Origin: Streptomyces sp. PsTaAH-137
GTDB taxonomy: Bacteria > Actinomycetota > Actinomycetes > Streptomycetales > Streptomycetaceae
Direction of reading: 5' to 3'
Length of the DNA: 64,000 nucleotides
Assembly: GCF_003259365.1 (NCBI RefSeq)
Contig: NZ_QLLY01000015.1
Span: forward strand, 62,001 to 126,000
In this document: positions 1-9,013 of the stretch, piece after piece
How positions within the stretch are numbered: the stretch's first letter is position 1
How the letters are laid out: every line of letters begins with the position of its first letter
The notes under the pieces: model-generated
Databases searched by the model: none
What the model was told of the DNA's origin: nothing
The model's input: the letters and a program-made list of their open reading frames with translations, nothing else
Position numbers and translations under genes: made by a program

Positions 1-1719
1 CTGCCCCACCAGCCTGACCCCGAGGGCAGCGACGGCTCCGCGGACAACGCGCTGGCGCGGCCCGGATTCTGGTACGGACGCCGCATGGTCTCCCGGCTGC
101 GCGCCGCGCACACCGCCGCGGGGCTGCTCACCGTGACGGCGGCCGTCGGCACGTCGGCCGCCCGCTACGACCGCCGCGCCGGCGGCCCCGTGCTCCTCGA
201 CGTCCTGGGGCACGTCTTCTCCGGCGCCCTGATCGCGGGCCTCGTCGCGGTCCTCGCCGTCGTCGTCCTGCGCGGCCGCACCGAGGACCGGCTCGACCTC
301 CACCTGGACCGCACCCTGGTCCGCGTCCTGCCCTACGGCGCGCTCACCCTGCTCGCCCTGACCCTGGTGTACGCGGGCTGGTCCCGCCCGTACTGGCACT
401 CCTCGGGGCGGCTCCCGGGCGACGCGGCGTTCGGCGGGATCGCGCTCGCCCAGGTGGCCCTCGTCGTGGCTCTCGCCGTGGTGGCCAGGGCGATCTACCG
501 CACGGCCGTCGACCGGCGCACCGCCCTGCGGGGCCTCGGCGGACCCGCCACCGCGATGCTGGCCTGCGGCCTCGGCGGCGTGATGACCGGCGGCGTCGCC
601 CAGCGCGTCGCCGACTGGCTGGACGGCACGAGCGGACTGATCCCGGGCCCGCCCGTCCTGCTCTCCTGGCAGGCGTCCGTCATCCCCCCGCTGCTGGTCG
701 TCGTCGCCGTCATGTGCGCCGTCCTCGCCGTGCGCACGGCCCGCATCAAGAAGGCCGAGACGGTCCGGGTCGAGGCCGACTACCACCTCGACGAGCACGC
801 CGGTGCCTCCGGGGAGCGCCCGGACGCCGCCCGTACATCGGCCATCGCGGGCACGCGCGCGCGTGCCGCCCTCACCGACCGGGCCCCCGTGATCATCGGC
901 GTGGTCTCGGCCGTGTCCCTGCTCCTCGGCGCGCTGGCCGTCGCCGGGGCCTGGTTCACCGGCAAGCTCCCCGGGACCGCCACCGAGGGCACGTTCCCCC
1001 TGCTGGAGGGCGCCGCCGACACGGCACAGGCGCTCGGCTCCTGGCTGATCGGCGCCGGCTTCATACTGTTCGTGACCTGGGGCCGCCGCGCCTACAAGGA
1101 CCCCGCCGCCCGCCGCACCATCGGCATCCTGTGGGACGTGGGCACCTTCTGGCCGCGCGCCGCCCACCCCTTCGCACCCCCGTGCTACGCGGAACGCGCG
1201 GTACCCGACCTGACCTGGCGGATGGCCACCTGGACGCGCGCGACCGGCGGCCGGCTCATCCTGTCCGGCCACTCACAGGGCAGCGTCCTCGCGGCAGCCG
1301 CCGCCTGGCAACTGCCGCCCTCGGTACGGCGACGCGTCGGACTGCTCACCTACGGCTCGCCCCTGGAGCGGCTGTACGGGCGCTGGTTCCCGGCACAGTT
1401 CGGACCGGCGGCCCTGGCGTCCCTGCACCGCCAGGTCGACTGCTGGCGCAATCTGCACCGTGACACGGACCCCATCGGCGGCCCGATCGGCCTGCCCGGC
1501 GACTGCGGCCCCACGGTCGACCACCCGGCCCTGCTGGACCCGCTCGCCTACGGCCGCACCGAGCAGCACCCGCTGCCCGCCCCGATTCTCGGCCACGGCG
1601 ACTACCAGGCCGACCCGGTCTTCGCCGAGGAGCGGGCCCGGCTGCTGGCCCGCCTCAAACACGCGGTGCCCACGCCGCGAACCCAGGGTCAGGGCAGCTC
1701 GGGCAGGTCCTCCGGGTAG
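1..1719 (+). CDS. Membrane protein with C-terminal lipase-like alpha/beta-hydrolase motif (5' partial)
   Basis: The reading frame is open from base 1 with no stop or convincing start, so the gene begins upstream; the first Met is at 85. Several hydrophobic stretches in the N-terminal two thirds look like membrane helices, separated by a charged, alanine-rich loop. The C-terminal part reads VTWGRRAYKDP, then the nucleophile-elbow signature GHSQGS, then DTDPIGG and GHGDY, which could supply the Ser, Asp and His of a serine hydrolase triad. Its product is therefore a plausible membrane-bound lipase or esterase, but no substrate can be inferred. The 3' end overlaps the convergent gene by 31 bp, ending in TAG. 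It could also be an inactive hydrolase-like membrane protein of a type common in Streptomyces. Confidence 0.75.
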   Translation: MPHQPDPEGSDGSADNALARPGFWYGRRMVSRLRAAHTAAGLLTVTAAVGTSAARYDRRAGGPVLLDVLGHVFSGALIAGLVAVLAVVVLRGRTEDRLDLHLDRTLVRVLPYGALTLLALTLVYAGWSRPYWHSSGRLPGDAAFGGIALAQVALVVALAVVARAIYRTAVDRRTALRGLGGPATAMLACGLGGVMTGGVAQRVADWLDGTSGLIPGPPVLLSWQASVIPPLLVVVAVMCAVLAVRTARIKKAETVRVEADYHLDEHAGASGERPDAARTSAIAGTRARAALTDRAPVIIGVVSAVSLLLGALAVAGAWFTGKLPGTATEGTFPLLEGAADTAQALGSWLIGAGFILFVTWGRRAYKDPAARRTIGILWDVGTFWPRAAHPFAPPCYAERAVPDLTWRMATWTRATGGRLILSGHSQGSVLAAAAAWQLPPSVRRRVGLLTYGSPLERLYGRWFPAQFGPAALASLHRQVDCWRNLHRDTDPIGGPIGLPGDCGPTVDHPALLDPLAYGRTEQHPLPAPILGHGDYQADPVFAEERARLLARLKHAVPTPRTQGQGSSGRSSG

Positions 1720-4097
1720 AGGAGCGTGAGGTCGTCCGTGCTCGGTTCGCCGAGCTGGGCGACCCGCCCCGCGTGCTGCTCCACCATCGACTCGAACGTC
1801 TGCCGGGCCGTACGGCCGTTGCCGAACGCCGGGCCCTTCGGGAGCGCCGTGAAGTACTTCAGGAGCGCTTCCGAGGTCCCGGTGCCGAGGCGGTACTCGT
1901 GCTCGTCGGTCTGCTGCTCCACGATCCGCAGCAGCTCCTCGGGCACGTAGTCGGAGAAGGTGATGGTCCGTGAGAAGCGGGACGCCACACCGGGGTTGAC
2001 CGACAGGAACCGCTCCATCTCCGCCGTGTAGCCCGCGACGATCACGACGACCGCGTCCCGCTGGTCCTCCATGAGCTTCACCAGCGTGTCGATCGCCTCA
2101 CGGCCGAAGTCGCGGCCCGAGTCCTCGGGGGAGAGGGCGTACGCCTCGTCGATGAACAGGACGCCGCCATGGGCCCGCTGGAACGCCTCCTGGGTGCGGA
2201 TCGCGGTCGAGCCGATGTGCTCGCCGACCAGGTCGACCCGGGACACCTCCACGAGGTGCCCCTTGTCGAGCACACCGAGGGAGGCCAGGATCTCGCCGTA
2301 CAGCCGGGCCACCGTCGTCTTGCCGGTGCCGGGGGAGCCGGTGAACACCAGGTGACGGCGGACCGAGGCCGCCTTGAGGCCGGCCTCCTGCCGTCTGCGC
2401 CCCACCTCGATCATGTCGGTGAGCGCCCGCACCTCGCGCTTGACGCTCTCCAGGCCCACCAGCGTGTCGAGTTCCCCGAGCACGGCCTGCGACGTGCGCG
2501 CGGGCGTCTCCTCCTCGGCGGGCGCCTCGGCCCGCTGGTCGGGGACCTGGCTCAGCAGGCCGACGGTCTGGGTCGCGGACTGCGTCTGCACTGCGGGCTG
2601 CGGCGCGGCGGACGCACCCGGCCTTATCCCGCCGCTCTCGTCGCTCGTGCACTCCTCGACGAGCGGGCCGTCCTCGGAGAACTCGTAGCCACCGCGCGCA
2701 CACCGCTCCGTGCGGCACTTCTTGAGGGTCGTGCGGCAGCCGTCGATGACATGGAAGCCGTAGCCCTCGCTGCCCGTCACCCGGCAGCCCTGGAACGTGC
2801 CCCGGCCGCCCGCGGAGACGTAGAAACCGGCCTCCGCCGGGGACGTCACCGTGCAGCGCTCGATGGTCGGGTCGGCGCCCTTGGTGACGATGACGCCCGT
2901 CTGGATCGCGTCGACCGTGCAGTTCGCCAGCGTGCCGCCGCTGCCGTGGTCGCGGAACCAGGCGCCGGTCGCGGCCTCCCGGATCCGGCAGTCGTCCAGC
3001 TGCGCCGTGGCCCCGTCGCTCACCGACACCGCCGTGTTGCGCACCTGCGACAGGTCGCTGTCGACGACGTCCACGCGCGAGCCGCGGTCCAGTACGAAGA
3101 GCGCGTCCGGCACGTCGTGCACCCGGCACGCGTCCAGCACGGCGGTCGCGCCGTCGCTGACCCACACCGCGGGGTAGTCGCCGGTGCTGTCGTGGATCTC
3201 GCACTGATTGGCGTCCACTCGCGTGCCCGGGTCCCACACCGACAGACCGTTGCGCCCGAACTGGCGGACGGTGGAACGCGTCAGCGTCAGGACGGACCGG
3301 GAGCGCAGATCCACCGCGTTCTCCGGGATGTCGTGGATGTGGCAGTCCGCGAGGGTGAGCACCGCGTCCGTGTCGAGCGTGATCCCGTCCGAGGTGGTGC
3401 GGTGCACGTCGCAATTGGTCAGATGGGCGGTGGCCCGGCCGGTGATCTGCACGCCCGAGCCCTTGATCTCGTAGATCTCGCAGCCCACGGCCTCCAGGCC
3501 GCTGTGCTCGCCCGTCGCCGAGAGCCCGGCCCCGGAGGCGTGGTGCACCCGGCAGCGCTCCAGACGCGGGTGCGCCCCGCCGCGCACCGCCACCCCGGCC
3601 TGCCCGGCCGCGACGACCTCGCACTCCTCGAAGACACCGCCCCCGCCGTCCAGGACCGCGATGCCGATCCCGCCGGGATTGTCGACCGTGCAGCGCCGCA
3701 CGGTGGGGCGGGCCCCGCCGCGGACCTCGATGCCGGACGCGGACCGGGTCACCACCCGTACGTCGACCAGCTCCGGAGCGCCCTCCTCGACGAGGAGCGC
3801 GGGCGCCGCCGAGTCCTGGCCCTCCACATGGAGGTCCTGGACCGTCGCCGAGGCCCGGACGGTCAGCGGCACCCCGTCGACCGGCGCGATGCGCACCGAT
3901 CCGGGGGAGCCCTCGGGACCGCGCAGCGTCACCGCGCGCTGCACGATCAGATTCTCCCGGTACGTGCCCGGGGCGACGGTCAGCACGTCGCCGTCCCCGG
4001 CCGCTTCGAGAGCGGCGGCCAACGACGGGTACTCACCTGTGCGGCGCCGCCACCGTGATGTGCCGGTGTGCGTCACCTGGACCGTGCCCTGTGCCAT
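1689..4097 (-). CDS. Right-handed parallel beta-helix / CbxX-CfxQ-type AAA ATPase fusion
   Basis: 802 aa. Residues about 20-490 are a long run of short repeats with alternating 'V..C.V' rungs and G/D turns, typical of right-handed parallel beta-helix (pectate-lyase-like) folds. A linker rich in A, Q and E follows (about 490-540). The C-terminal quarter is an AAA+ ATPase of the CbxX/CfxQ group, to which the type VII secretion ATPase EccA belongs: Walker A GSPGTGKTT near 587-595, Walker B VLFIDEAYAL near 646-655, then arginine-finger-like NPGVASRFSR. The family remodels protein complexes using ATP. The beta-helix may act as substrate- or surface-binding scaffold (inference). It starts with ATG at 4097 and has no obvious operon partner. 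No ESX genes are in the window, so a secretion role is unproven. Confidence 0.85.
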   Translation of the reverse strand: MAQGTVQVTHTGTSRWRRRTGEYPSLAAALEAAGDGDVLTVAPGTYRENLIVQRAVTLRGPEGSPGSVRIAPVDGVPLTVRASATVQDLHVEGQDSAAPALLVEEGAPELVDVRVVTRSASGIEVRGGARPTVRRCTVDNPGGIGIAVLDGGGGVFEECEVVAAGQAGVAVRGGAHPRLERCRVHHASGAGLSATGEHSGLEAVGCEIYEIKGSGVQITGRATAHLTNCDVHRTTSDGITLDTDAVLTLADCHIHDIPENAVDLRSRSVLTLTRSTVRQFGRNGLSVWDPGTRVDANQCEIHDSTGDYPAVWVSDGATAVLDACRVHDVPDALFVLDRGSRVDVVDSDLSQVRNTAVSVSDGATAQLDDCRIREAATGAWFRDHGSGGTLANCTVDAIQTGVIVTKGADPTIERCTVTSPAEAGFYVSAGGRGTFQGCRVTGSEGYGFHVIDGCRTTLKKCRTERCARGGYEFSEDGPLVEECTSDESGGIRPGASAAPQPAVQTQSATQTVGLLSQVPDQRAEAPAEEETPARTSQAVLGELDTLVGLESVKREVRALTDMIEVGRRRQEAGLKAASVRRHLVFTGSPGTGKTTVARLYGEILASLGVLDKGHLVEVSRVDLVGEHIGSTAIRTQEAFQRAHGGVLFIDEAYALSPEDSGRDFGREAIDTLVKLMEDQRDAVVVIVAGYTAEMERFLSVNPGVASRFSRTITFSDYVPEELLRIVEQQTDEHEYRLGTGTSEALLKYFTALPKGPAFGNGRTARQTFESMVEQHAGRVAQLGEPSTDDLTLLYPEDLPELP

Positions 4098-4224
4098 AAC
4101 GGTGCTGTGCCCCCACCTCGTCGTACGCGGGTCCTGCTCACGCCCTGACGGGCGCTCTTCCTGAGAAAGGTGGGTCCACCGTAGCGCGCGCGGAGCACGG
4201 CAGTTGACCGGAGTCGCGACCCTG

Positions 4225-4839
4225 TCAGCTGCCCGTGCCGGTCCTGCCCCAATCAGGGCCCGCTATGTCCCAGGCGTGGTCCCAGCGCGCGTACCGGCGC
4301 CGGACCATCCGCCACACGACGAGCCTGCGCGTGCCCTCGAAGAGACCGCCGACGGCGACGGCCGTGCCGAAACCGGCCAGTACCGCGTGGGTCGTCGCCG
4401 TGGCCCGGTCGAGCGGACGGCCGACCACCCGGCCCCGCTCGTCGGTCCACAGCGGGAAGGTGTCCCCGCGGTGCGGGGACTGGAGCGCGGCGATGACGCG
4501 GTCACGGTGCGCGGTGCCGTCCGGCGCGATCCAGGTCGCGACGACGCGGCTGTGCGCGTCCCGCGCGGTGGACGTCTCGGGGTCGGAGTCGAGGGGCGGC
4601 TGCGCCACTTTCCGTACGACGGTCGCCGTGATCTCGTGACGCCGGCTGTGCTGCTCGTCCACCGAGCGGTACAGCGCGTCACGGGAGAGGGAGCCCGCCA
4701 CCGCGCCGGCGACGGGCGCGGCGACGACGATGAGGACCAGCGCGATCAGCGCGATCCAGGCCTCGGCAAGATCGGTGCCGCGGCGCAGTGGGTTGTGCCG
4801 CCAGCGCCAGATTCCGATGACCGCCCGCACAGCCTGCAC
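4225..4839 (-). CDS. Rv1733c-like membrane protein
   Basis: 204 aa, GTG start at 4839 behind an AAGGGGG ribosome site. The pattern is N-terminal WRWRHNPLRR followed by a membrane segment (about 28-50), an extracytoplasmic region carrying 'WIAPDGT' and 'DERGRVV', and a second membrane segment (about 155-175) near the C terminus. This is the layout of the actinobacterial Rv1733c-like two-helix family. In Mycobacterium the founding member belongs to the DosR dormancy regulon and its biochemical role is unknown. A paralogue with the same layout lies at 19241-19798 inside the stress island. I found no DosR-like box directly upstream of this copy. It is transcribed in the same direction as the beta-helix ATPase gene, 127 bp upstream of it, but co-transcription is uncertain. 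Confidence 0.75.
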   Translation of the reverse strand: MQAVRAVIGIWRWRHNPLRRGTDLAEAWIALIALVLIVVAAPVAGAVAGSLSRDALYRSVDEQHSRRHEITATVVRKVAQPPLDSDPETSTARDAHSRVVATWIAPDGTAHRDRVIAALQSPHRGDTFPLWTDERGRVVGRPLDRATATTHAVLAGFGTAVAVGGLFEGTRRLVVWRMVRRRYARWDHAWDIAGPDWGRTGTGS

Positions 4840-5008
4840 CCCCTTCCACGTCCGTCCTCGCCTCGGACGGCAGCGCCTCCGCGCGGGGGAGCGAGGAAAG
4901 GGACCTCGCGCCGCCCGACCGGCTCGCCGGTGTCTCCGGCACTGCCATTGTCCCTCAACGAGTCTGTCGCGCCGCCGGGTTCCCCATCCGGGTGACGGTT
5001 ATTCGACG

Positions 5009-5836
5009 CTATTCGACGACGGTGAGCGGATCTCCGAGCCGGATCGACCCGGACGACTCCGGAACCAGGTTCGTCCCGAAGCACAACTGGTCGCCGAAGC
5101 GCCGGTGCCGGGCGAGGGTGCGCAGCGGTTCCTTGCCACGCTCCGCGGTCTCCTGGTTCGTGGTGGTCACCACGCAGCGGCCGGACTTCTTGGTGATACG
5201 GAACGTGACCTCGCCGATCGTGATGCGTGTCCAGTCGTCCTCGGCCCAGGGGGAGGTGCCCGAGACGACCACATTCGGCCGGAAACGGTTCATGGGGAGG
5301 GGGCCCTCGTCCGCGTGATCGCCCTGGGCGATGAGGGAGTTGAGGGCATCGAGGGAGGAGAGGGTGGTGAGCAGCAGCGGATAGCCGTCGGCGAAGCTGA
5401 CCGTCTCGCCGGGCCGGGCGTACGCGGGATCGATCGGGCGGCGGGACGCCGGATCGTCGAGGTGCATGAGCCGGACCTCGGTGTCCAGACAGGCGCTCCA
5501 CCAGGCGTGCGCCTCGTCCGCCGCGGCCACGGCCTCCACCTTGTCGCGCCACACCTCGATGACGGTCGTCGGGCCCGGCTCGGGCACCTGTACGGTCAGC
5601 GGCCGCGTCCCGGGCGCGGACAGCCGGAGGGCGCCGCCGGGCAGCAGGCCGGCGGAGGCCAACGCGAGGCGCGGATGCGGCCGTTGCGTAATGATCTTGC
5701 CTGCCGCGTCGACCAGGACCCAGCGACGGTCACCCGCGAGCCCCCACGGTTCCACGACCGCCTCGTGCGGTGCGTGCCCCCGAACCGCCTTCAGCGGGTA
5801 GACATGGATCGAACTGAGCACGGGCTGCTGCGACAT
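5009..5836 (-). CDS. MOSC domain-containing protein
   Basis: 275 aa, ATG start. The N-terminal 110 residues form the MOSC N-terminal beta-barrel: VYPLKAVRG, GLAGDRRWVLVDAAGKIITQR. The C-terminal MOSC domain carries RFRPNVVVSG and the late conserved Cys-containing stretch GRCVVTTTNQET. MOSC proteins bind molybdenum cofactor or pyridoxal-sulfur chemistry and resemble the mitochondrial amidoxime-reducing component and YcbX/YiiM proteins. They usually reduce N-hydroxylated compounds or act in sulfur transfer. The conserved Cys in the GRCVVTTTN segment fits Moco coordination. It looks monocistronic; the nearest upstream gene on this strand ends in its own terminator hairpin. Confidence 0.9.
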   Translation of the reverse strand: MSQQPVLSSIHVYPLKAVRGHAPHEAVVEPWGLAGDRRWVLVDAAGKIITQRPHPRLALASAGLLPGGALRLSAPGTRPLTVQVPEPGPTTVIEVWRDKVEAVAAADEAHAWWSACLDTEVRLMHLDDPASRRPIDPAYARPGETVSFADGYPLLLTTLSSLDALNSLIAQGDHADEGPLPMNRFRPNVVVSGTSPWAEDDWTRITIGEVTFRITKKSGRCVVTTTNQETAERGKEPLRTLARHRRFGDQLCFGTNLVPESSGSIRLGDPLTVVE

Positions 5837-5887
5837 GGGGCCATCTTGCCAGCAGGCACCGACAACCCCATGTGCGGGCCGTGCGCA

Positions 5888-5907
5888 GGGGCCGCGGTGA
5901 CGGCCCC
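5888..5907 (-). terminator. Hairpin terminator after the proline/glutamine-rich gene
   Basis: GGGGCCG and CGGCCCC form a perfect 7-bp stem around a 6-nt loop, just downstream of the stop codon of the minus-strand gene at 5912-6370. There is no U-tract, as is common in Streptomyces. Confidence 0.6.
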
Positions 5908-5911
5908 CGGA

Positions 5912-6370
5912 TCAGTAACCGCGGTACTGCTGACGGTTGTACGGGTCCTCGTACGGTGCGGGCGCGGGCCGGGGCGCGGCCGGGCGCATCGCCTCGTAGC
6001 CGGTGCCGGGAGCCTGCCGCTGCGGCTGGGGCTGCTGGCCCTGGTAGCCGCGCGGGGCGGCCGTCTGCTGCGGGATGTACGCGGTCGGTGCGGCCTGCAT
6101 GTGCGCGGGCTGCATCGGCGCCTGCATCGCCGGGGACTGCTGCTGCGGATAGCCGTACTGCGGCGCCGGCGCGGAGGGGCCGGCGGGCAGTGCGGGCAAC
6201 GCGGCCGGAAGCGCCGGGAGATGGCTTCCGGTGTCGTACGCGGAGGGGACCCGGATCGGGGCGATCTGGGGTGTGCCCCGCTCGGCGACGAGGGAGTCGT
6301 AGATCGGGGTGTCCGGGAAGGACGGCGCGGAGTAGTAACCGCCGCCATAGGTGGAGCGGGGGGAGGTCAT
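5912..6370 (-). CDS. Proline/glutamine/tyrosine-rich hypothetical protein (possibly DUF6643)
   Basis: 152 aa, ATG start at 6370. The N terminus MTSPRSTYGGGYYSAPSFPD is followed by a moderately ordered stretch containing SLVAERGTPQIAPIRVPSAYD, then a low-complexity tail of P, A, Q, M and Y repeats ending NRQQYRGY. No membrane segment, signal peptide or catalytic motif is visible. I recall highly conserved Streptomyces proteins of this kind grouped as DUF6643, but this is memory, not a search. The composition suggests an intrinsically disordered cytoplasmic protein. It is divergent from the TerD-like gene, sharing the intergenic region 6371-6558. Confidence 0.7.
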   Translation of the reverse strand: MTSPRSTYGGGYYSAPSFPDTPIYDSLVAERGTPQIAPIRVPSAYDTGSHLPALPAALPALPAGPSAPAPQYGYPQQQSPAMQAPMQPAHMQAAPTAYIPQQTAAPRGYQGQQPQPQRQAPGTGYEAMRPAAPRPAPAPYEDPYNRQQYRGY

Positions 6371-6511
6371 GGCACATAAGTTAAGCCCACGATGTGGTCG
6401 ATGGGGTAGCCCGATAAGAGGGTTCTTTTGCGTGTCGGGTGTGACCGTGCGTCCCCAATGCGAGCGAACTCGTCAAAAACGGTCGTTGTGCGGCGTTAGA
6501 TTCGTGTAAGG

Positions 6512-6525
6512 GCCGAGATCTCGGC
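6512..6525. promoter_or_regulatory. 14-bp perfect palindrome upstream of the TerD-like gene
   Basis: GCCGAGATCTCGGC lies 33-46 bp before the chosen ATG (6559), close to a TTAGAT sequence (about 6496-6501) that could serve as a -10 element. It is a candidate operator or a short hairpin in the leader. The binding protein is unknown. Confidence 0.4.
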
Positions 6526-6558
6526 GGGTACATCAGCGAGCCTGTGATGGGGGCCGAC

Positions 6559-7779
6559 ATGACGATGGGCAAGGGAACGAATGTCGCCGTGCAAGCCTCG
6601 GCGGTCCGGATCGAGCTGGGCTGGCGCGGCGGCCCCGGTGTGCCGGACGCGGACGCCTCGGCGCTGTTGCTCGCCTCCGGACGGGTCCGCTCCGACGCCG
6701 ACTTCGTGTTCTACAACCAGCCCGCTCACGCGTCCGGCGCGGTACGGCACGAGGGCAAGACGACCACGGGCGGTGCCGTGACGGACACGCTGTCCGTGGA
6801 TCTCGCGCGTGTGGAGCCGGACATCGAGCGGGTCGTGCTCGCCGCCTCGGCCGACGGCGGCGCGTTCGGCAGCGTTCCCGGTCTGCACATCCGCGTGCTC
6901 GACGCGGCCTCCGACGCCGAACTCGCCCGCTTCGACAGCACGGACGCCACGGTCGAGACGGCGTTCGTCCTGGGCGAGCTGTACCGGCGAGAGGGCGCGT
7001 GGAAGTTCCGCGCGGTCGGCCAGGGCTACGACAGCGGCCTGGCCGGGCTCGCCACCGACTACGGGATCACGGTCGACGAGCCGCAGACGGCGGCCGCCCC
7101 GCCGCCGATGCCCACGGCGCCGCCCGCCGTCACCGCGCCGGTCCGCCTCACCAAGGTGACGCTCACCAAGGCCGCGCCCTCGGTGTCTCTGGCCAAGCAG
7201 GGCGGCACATCGGGCGCGATGCGGGTGAACCTCAACTGGGAGGTGCGCAAGCAGTTCAGCGGCTGGGGCAGCAAGCGCGGCCGGGCCGTCGCCCGCCACC
7301 GCGACCTCGATCTCGACCTGTGCGCCCTGTACGAACTCACCGACGGCCGCAAGGGCGTCGTCCAGGCCCTGGGCAACGCCTTCGGATCGCTGCACCAGCC
7401 CCCGTACATCCACCTCGACGGCGACGACCGCACCGGCGGTGTGGCCAGCGGCGAGAACCTCACGATCAACCTCGACCACAAGAATGCGCTGCGCCGCGTC
7501 CTCATCTTCGTGACCATCTACGAAGGCGCGCGCAGCTTCGCCGACCTGCACGCCACGGTCACCCTCGCGCCCCTGGGCGGAGCGCCGATCGACTTCTCCC
7601 TGGACGAGTGCACGGTCCCGTCCACGGTGTGCGCGCTCGCCCTCATCACCAACGACGGTCGCGACCTGACCGTGCAGCGCGAGGCCCGCTACCTCGTGCC
7701 CGAGCGGGGTGTCAGCCCGCAGCGCACCGTGGACCGCGCCTACGGCTGGGGCATGGACTGGACCCCGGGCCGCAAGTAG
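6559..7779 (+). CDS. Tandem TerD-domain protein (TerA-like)
   Basis: About 406 aa. Residues 1-175 form a TerD domain: MGKGTNV start, 'DADFVFYNQP', and the acidic 'SVDLARVEPDIERVVLAAS' strand that binds calcium in the family. A proline/alanine linker follows (about 178-200). A second related beta-sandwich occupies about 200-400, with 'LDLDLCALYELTDG', 'YIHLDGDDRTG' and 'RRVLIFVTIYEG'. Two such domains give the length and layout of TerA-type proteins of the tellurite-resistance/general stress system. These are cytoplasmic, Ca2+-binding, and associated with membrane stress. ATG 6559 is preceded by a GGGGG ribosome site; GTG 6544 and ATG 6547 are in-frame alternatives. No terB/terC neighbours are present in the window. 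Confidence 0.88.
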   Translation: MTMGKGTNVAVQASAVRIELGWRGGPGVPDADASALLLASGRVRSDADFVFYNQPAHASGAVRHEGKTTTGGAVTDTLSVDLARVEPDIERVVLAASADGGAFGSVPGLHIRVLDAASDAELARFDSTDATVETAFVLGELYRREGAWKFRAVGQGYDSGLAGLATDYGITVDEPQTAAAPPPMPTAPPAVTAPVRLTKVTLTKAAPSVSLAKQGGTSGAMRVNLNWEVRKQFSGWGSKRGRAVARHRDLDLDLCALYELTDGRKGVVQALGNAFGSLHQPPYIHLDGDDRTGGVASGENLTINLDHKNALRRVLIFVTIYEGARSFADLHATVTLAPLGGAPIDFSLDECTVPSTVCALALITNDGRDLTVQREARYLVPERGVSPQRTVDRAYGWGMDWTPGRK

Positions 7780-7788
7780 CGGGCCGGG

Positions 7789-8955
7789 TCAGGACGTGGC
7801 GTCCGGCCGGGCGTACGTCCGGCCCTTCCACGCCGCGCCCCGCCCCCGGTAGTGCTGCACGGCGGAGTCCACCGTCATCAGGAGGTACAGGAACGCGGTG
7901 AACGGCAGCAGGGGAGCCAGCCACAGCGTCTGCCGGTAGTAGCGCAGCATCGGGATGTACGTCGCCGTCATCACCGCCCACGCGAGACCACCGAGAAGCG
8001 CCACCGGGCCGCTGCGGGCGACGAGGCCGAGGAACACGGCGGCGGGCGGCACCAGGTAGACCAGCGCGAGCCCGAGCACGGTCCCGAGCAGGACCAGCGG
8101 GTTGTGCCGCAACTGCGCGTACGCGCTGCGCGACACCATGCGCCACAGGTCCGTCAGACGCGGGTAGGGGCGCACGCTGTCCACGTGCTCGGCGAGACCG
8201 AGCCAGATGTGGCCGCCGGAGCGCTTCACGGCCCGCGCGAGCGACACGTCGTCGATGACGGCCTGGCGGATGGCGTCCGGGATCCGCGCCCGGTCGGCCG
8301 CCTCGGCGCTCAGCAGGACGCAGCCGCCCGCCGCCGCGGCCGTGCGCGACTTCCGGTCGGCGATCCGGCGGAACGGGTACAGCTGGGCGAAGAAGTACAC
8401 GAACGCCGGGACGACCAGCCGCTCCCACCCGCTCGCCACCCGCAGCCTGGCCATCTGCGACACCAGGTCGAAACCGCCCGCGCCGGCCGCCGCCACCAAC
8501 TCCCGCAGGCTCTCCGGCTCATGGGCGATGTCCGCGTCGGTCAGCAGCAGGTACTCCGGGCCCCGCGCGCGTGCCAGCGTGATCCCGTGCCGGACCGCCC
8601 ACAGCTTGCCGGTCCAGCCCGCGGGCGGCTCGCCGGGGGAGTCGACCGTCAGCGGGAGCCCGCCGTAGCGGTCGGACAGCGCGCGGGCCAGCGCGCCGGT
8701 GCCGTCCGAACTGCCGTCGTCGATCAGGAAGATCTCGGCGTGCCCCGGGTACTCCTGGGCGAGCAGGGAGGGCAGGCTCTCGGGCAGCACCTCCGCCTCG
8801 TCACGGGCCGGGACCACCACACAGACGTCCGGCCACCGCACCGGATCCGTGCGCGGCGGCAGCCGCAGATCGGTGCGCCAGAAGAACCCCTGGCACAGCA
8901 GCAGCCACAGCCATGCGGCGAGTGCGGCCGCGGTGATCCACACAACGACGTCCAT
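7789..8955 (-). CDS. HpnB-like family 2 glycosyltransferase
   Basis: 388 aa. An N-terminal hydrophobic anchor (about 3-22) is followed by a GT-A domain: VCVVVPARDEAEVLPESLPS, FLIDDGSSDGT, the metal-binding DAD in LLLTDADIAHEP, a GGCVLL acceptor segment, and VIDDVSLARAVKR (the ED/DD plus catalytic Asp region). Three or four membrane helices follow at the C terminus (about 285-375). This combination matches hopene-associated glycosyltransferase HpnB-type proteins, which transfer a sugar from a nucleotide donor at the membrane. No hopanoid genes are in the window, so the acceptor could be another lipid. It is divergently transcribed from the racemase-like gene with only 58 bp between starts. Confidence 0.82.
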   Translation of the reverse strand: MDVVVWITAAALAAWLWLLLCQGFFWRTDLRLPPRTDPVRWPDVCVVVPARDEAEVLPESLPSLLAQEYPGHAEIFLIDDGSSDGTGALARALSDRYGGLPLTVDSPGEPPAGWTGKLWAVRHGITLARARGPEYLLLTDADIAHEPESLRELVAAAGAGGFDLVSQMARLRVASGWERLVVPAFVYFFAQLYPFRRIADRKSRTAAAAGGCVLLSAEAADRARIPDAIRQAVIDDVSLARAVKRSGGHIWLGLAEHVDSVRPYPRLTDLWRMVSRSAYAQLRHNPLVLLGTVLGLALVYLVPPAAVFLGLVARSGPVALLGGLAWAVMTATYIPMLRYYRQTLWLAPLLPFTAFLYLLMTVDSAVQHYRGRGAAWKGRTYARPDATS

Positions 8956-9013
8956 CCGCCGCAGTCTGCCCCACCGGCGCGGTTCTGTCGGACCGATCGT
9001 CTATGGTTTCCGG

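Noticed and set aside
2169..4058. 629-residue open frame on the plus strand opposite the beta-helix gene
   Set aside because: It is an antisense shadow created by high third-position GC; the minus-strand frame has clear repeats and AAA motifs and the shadow has none.
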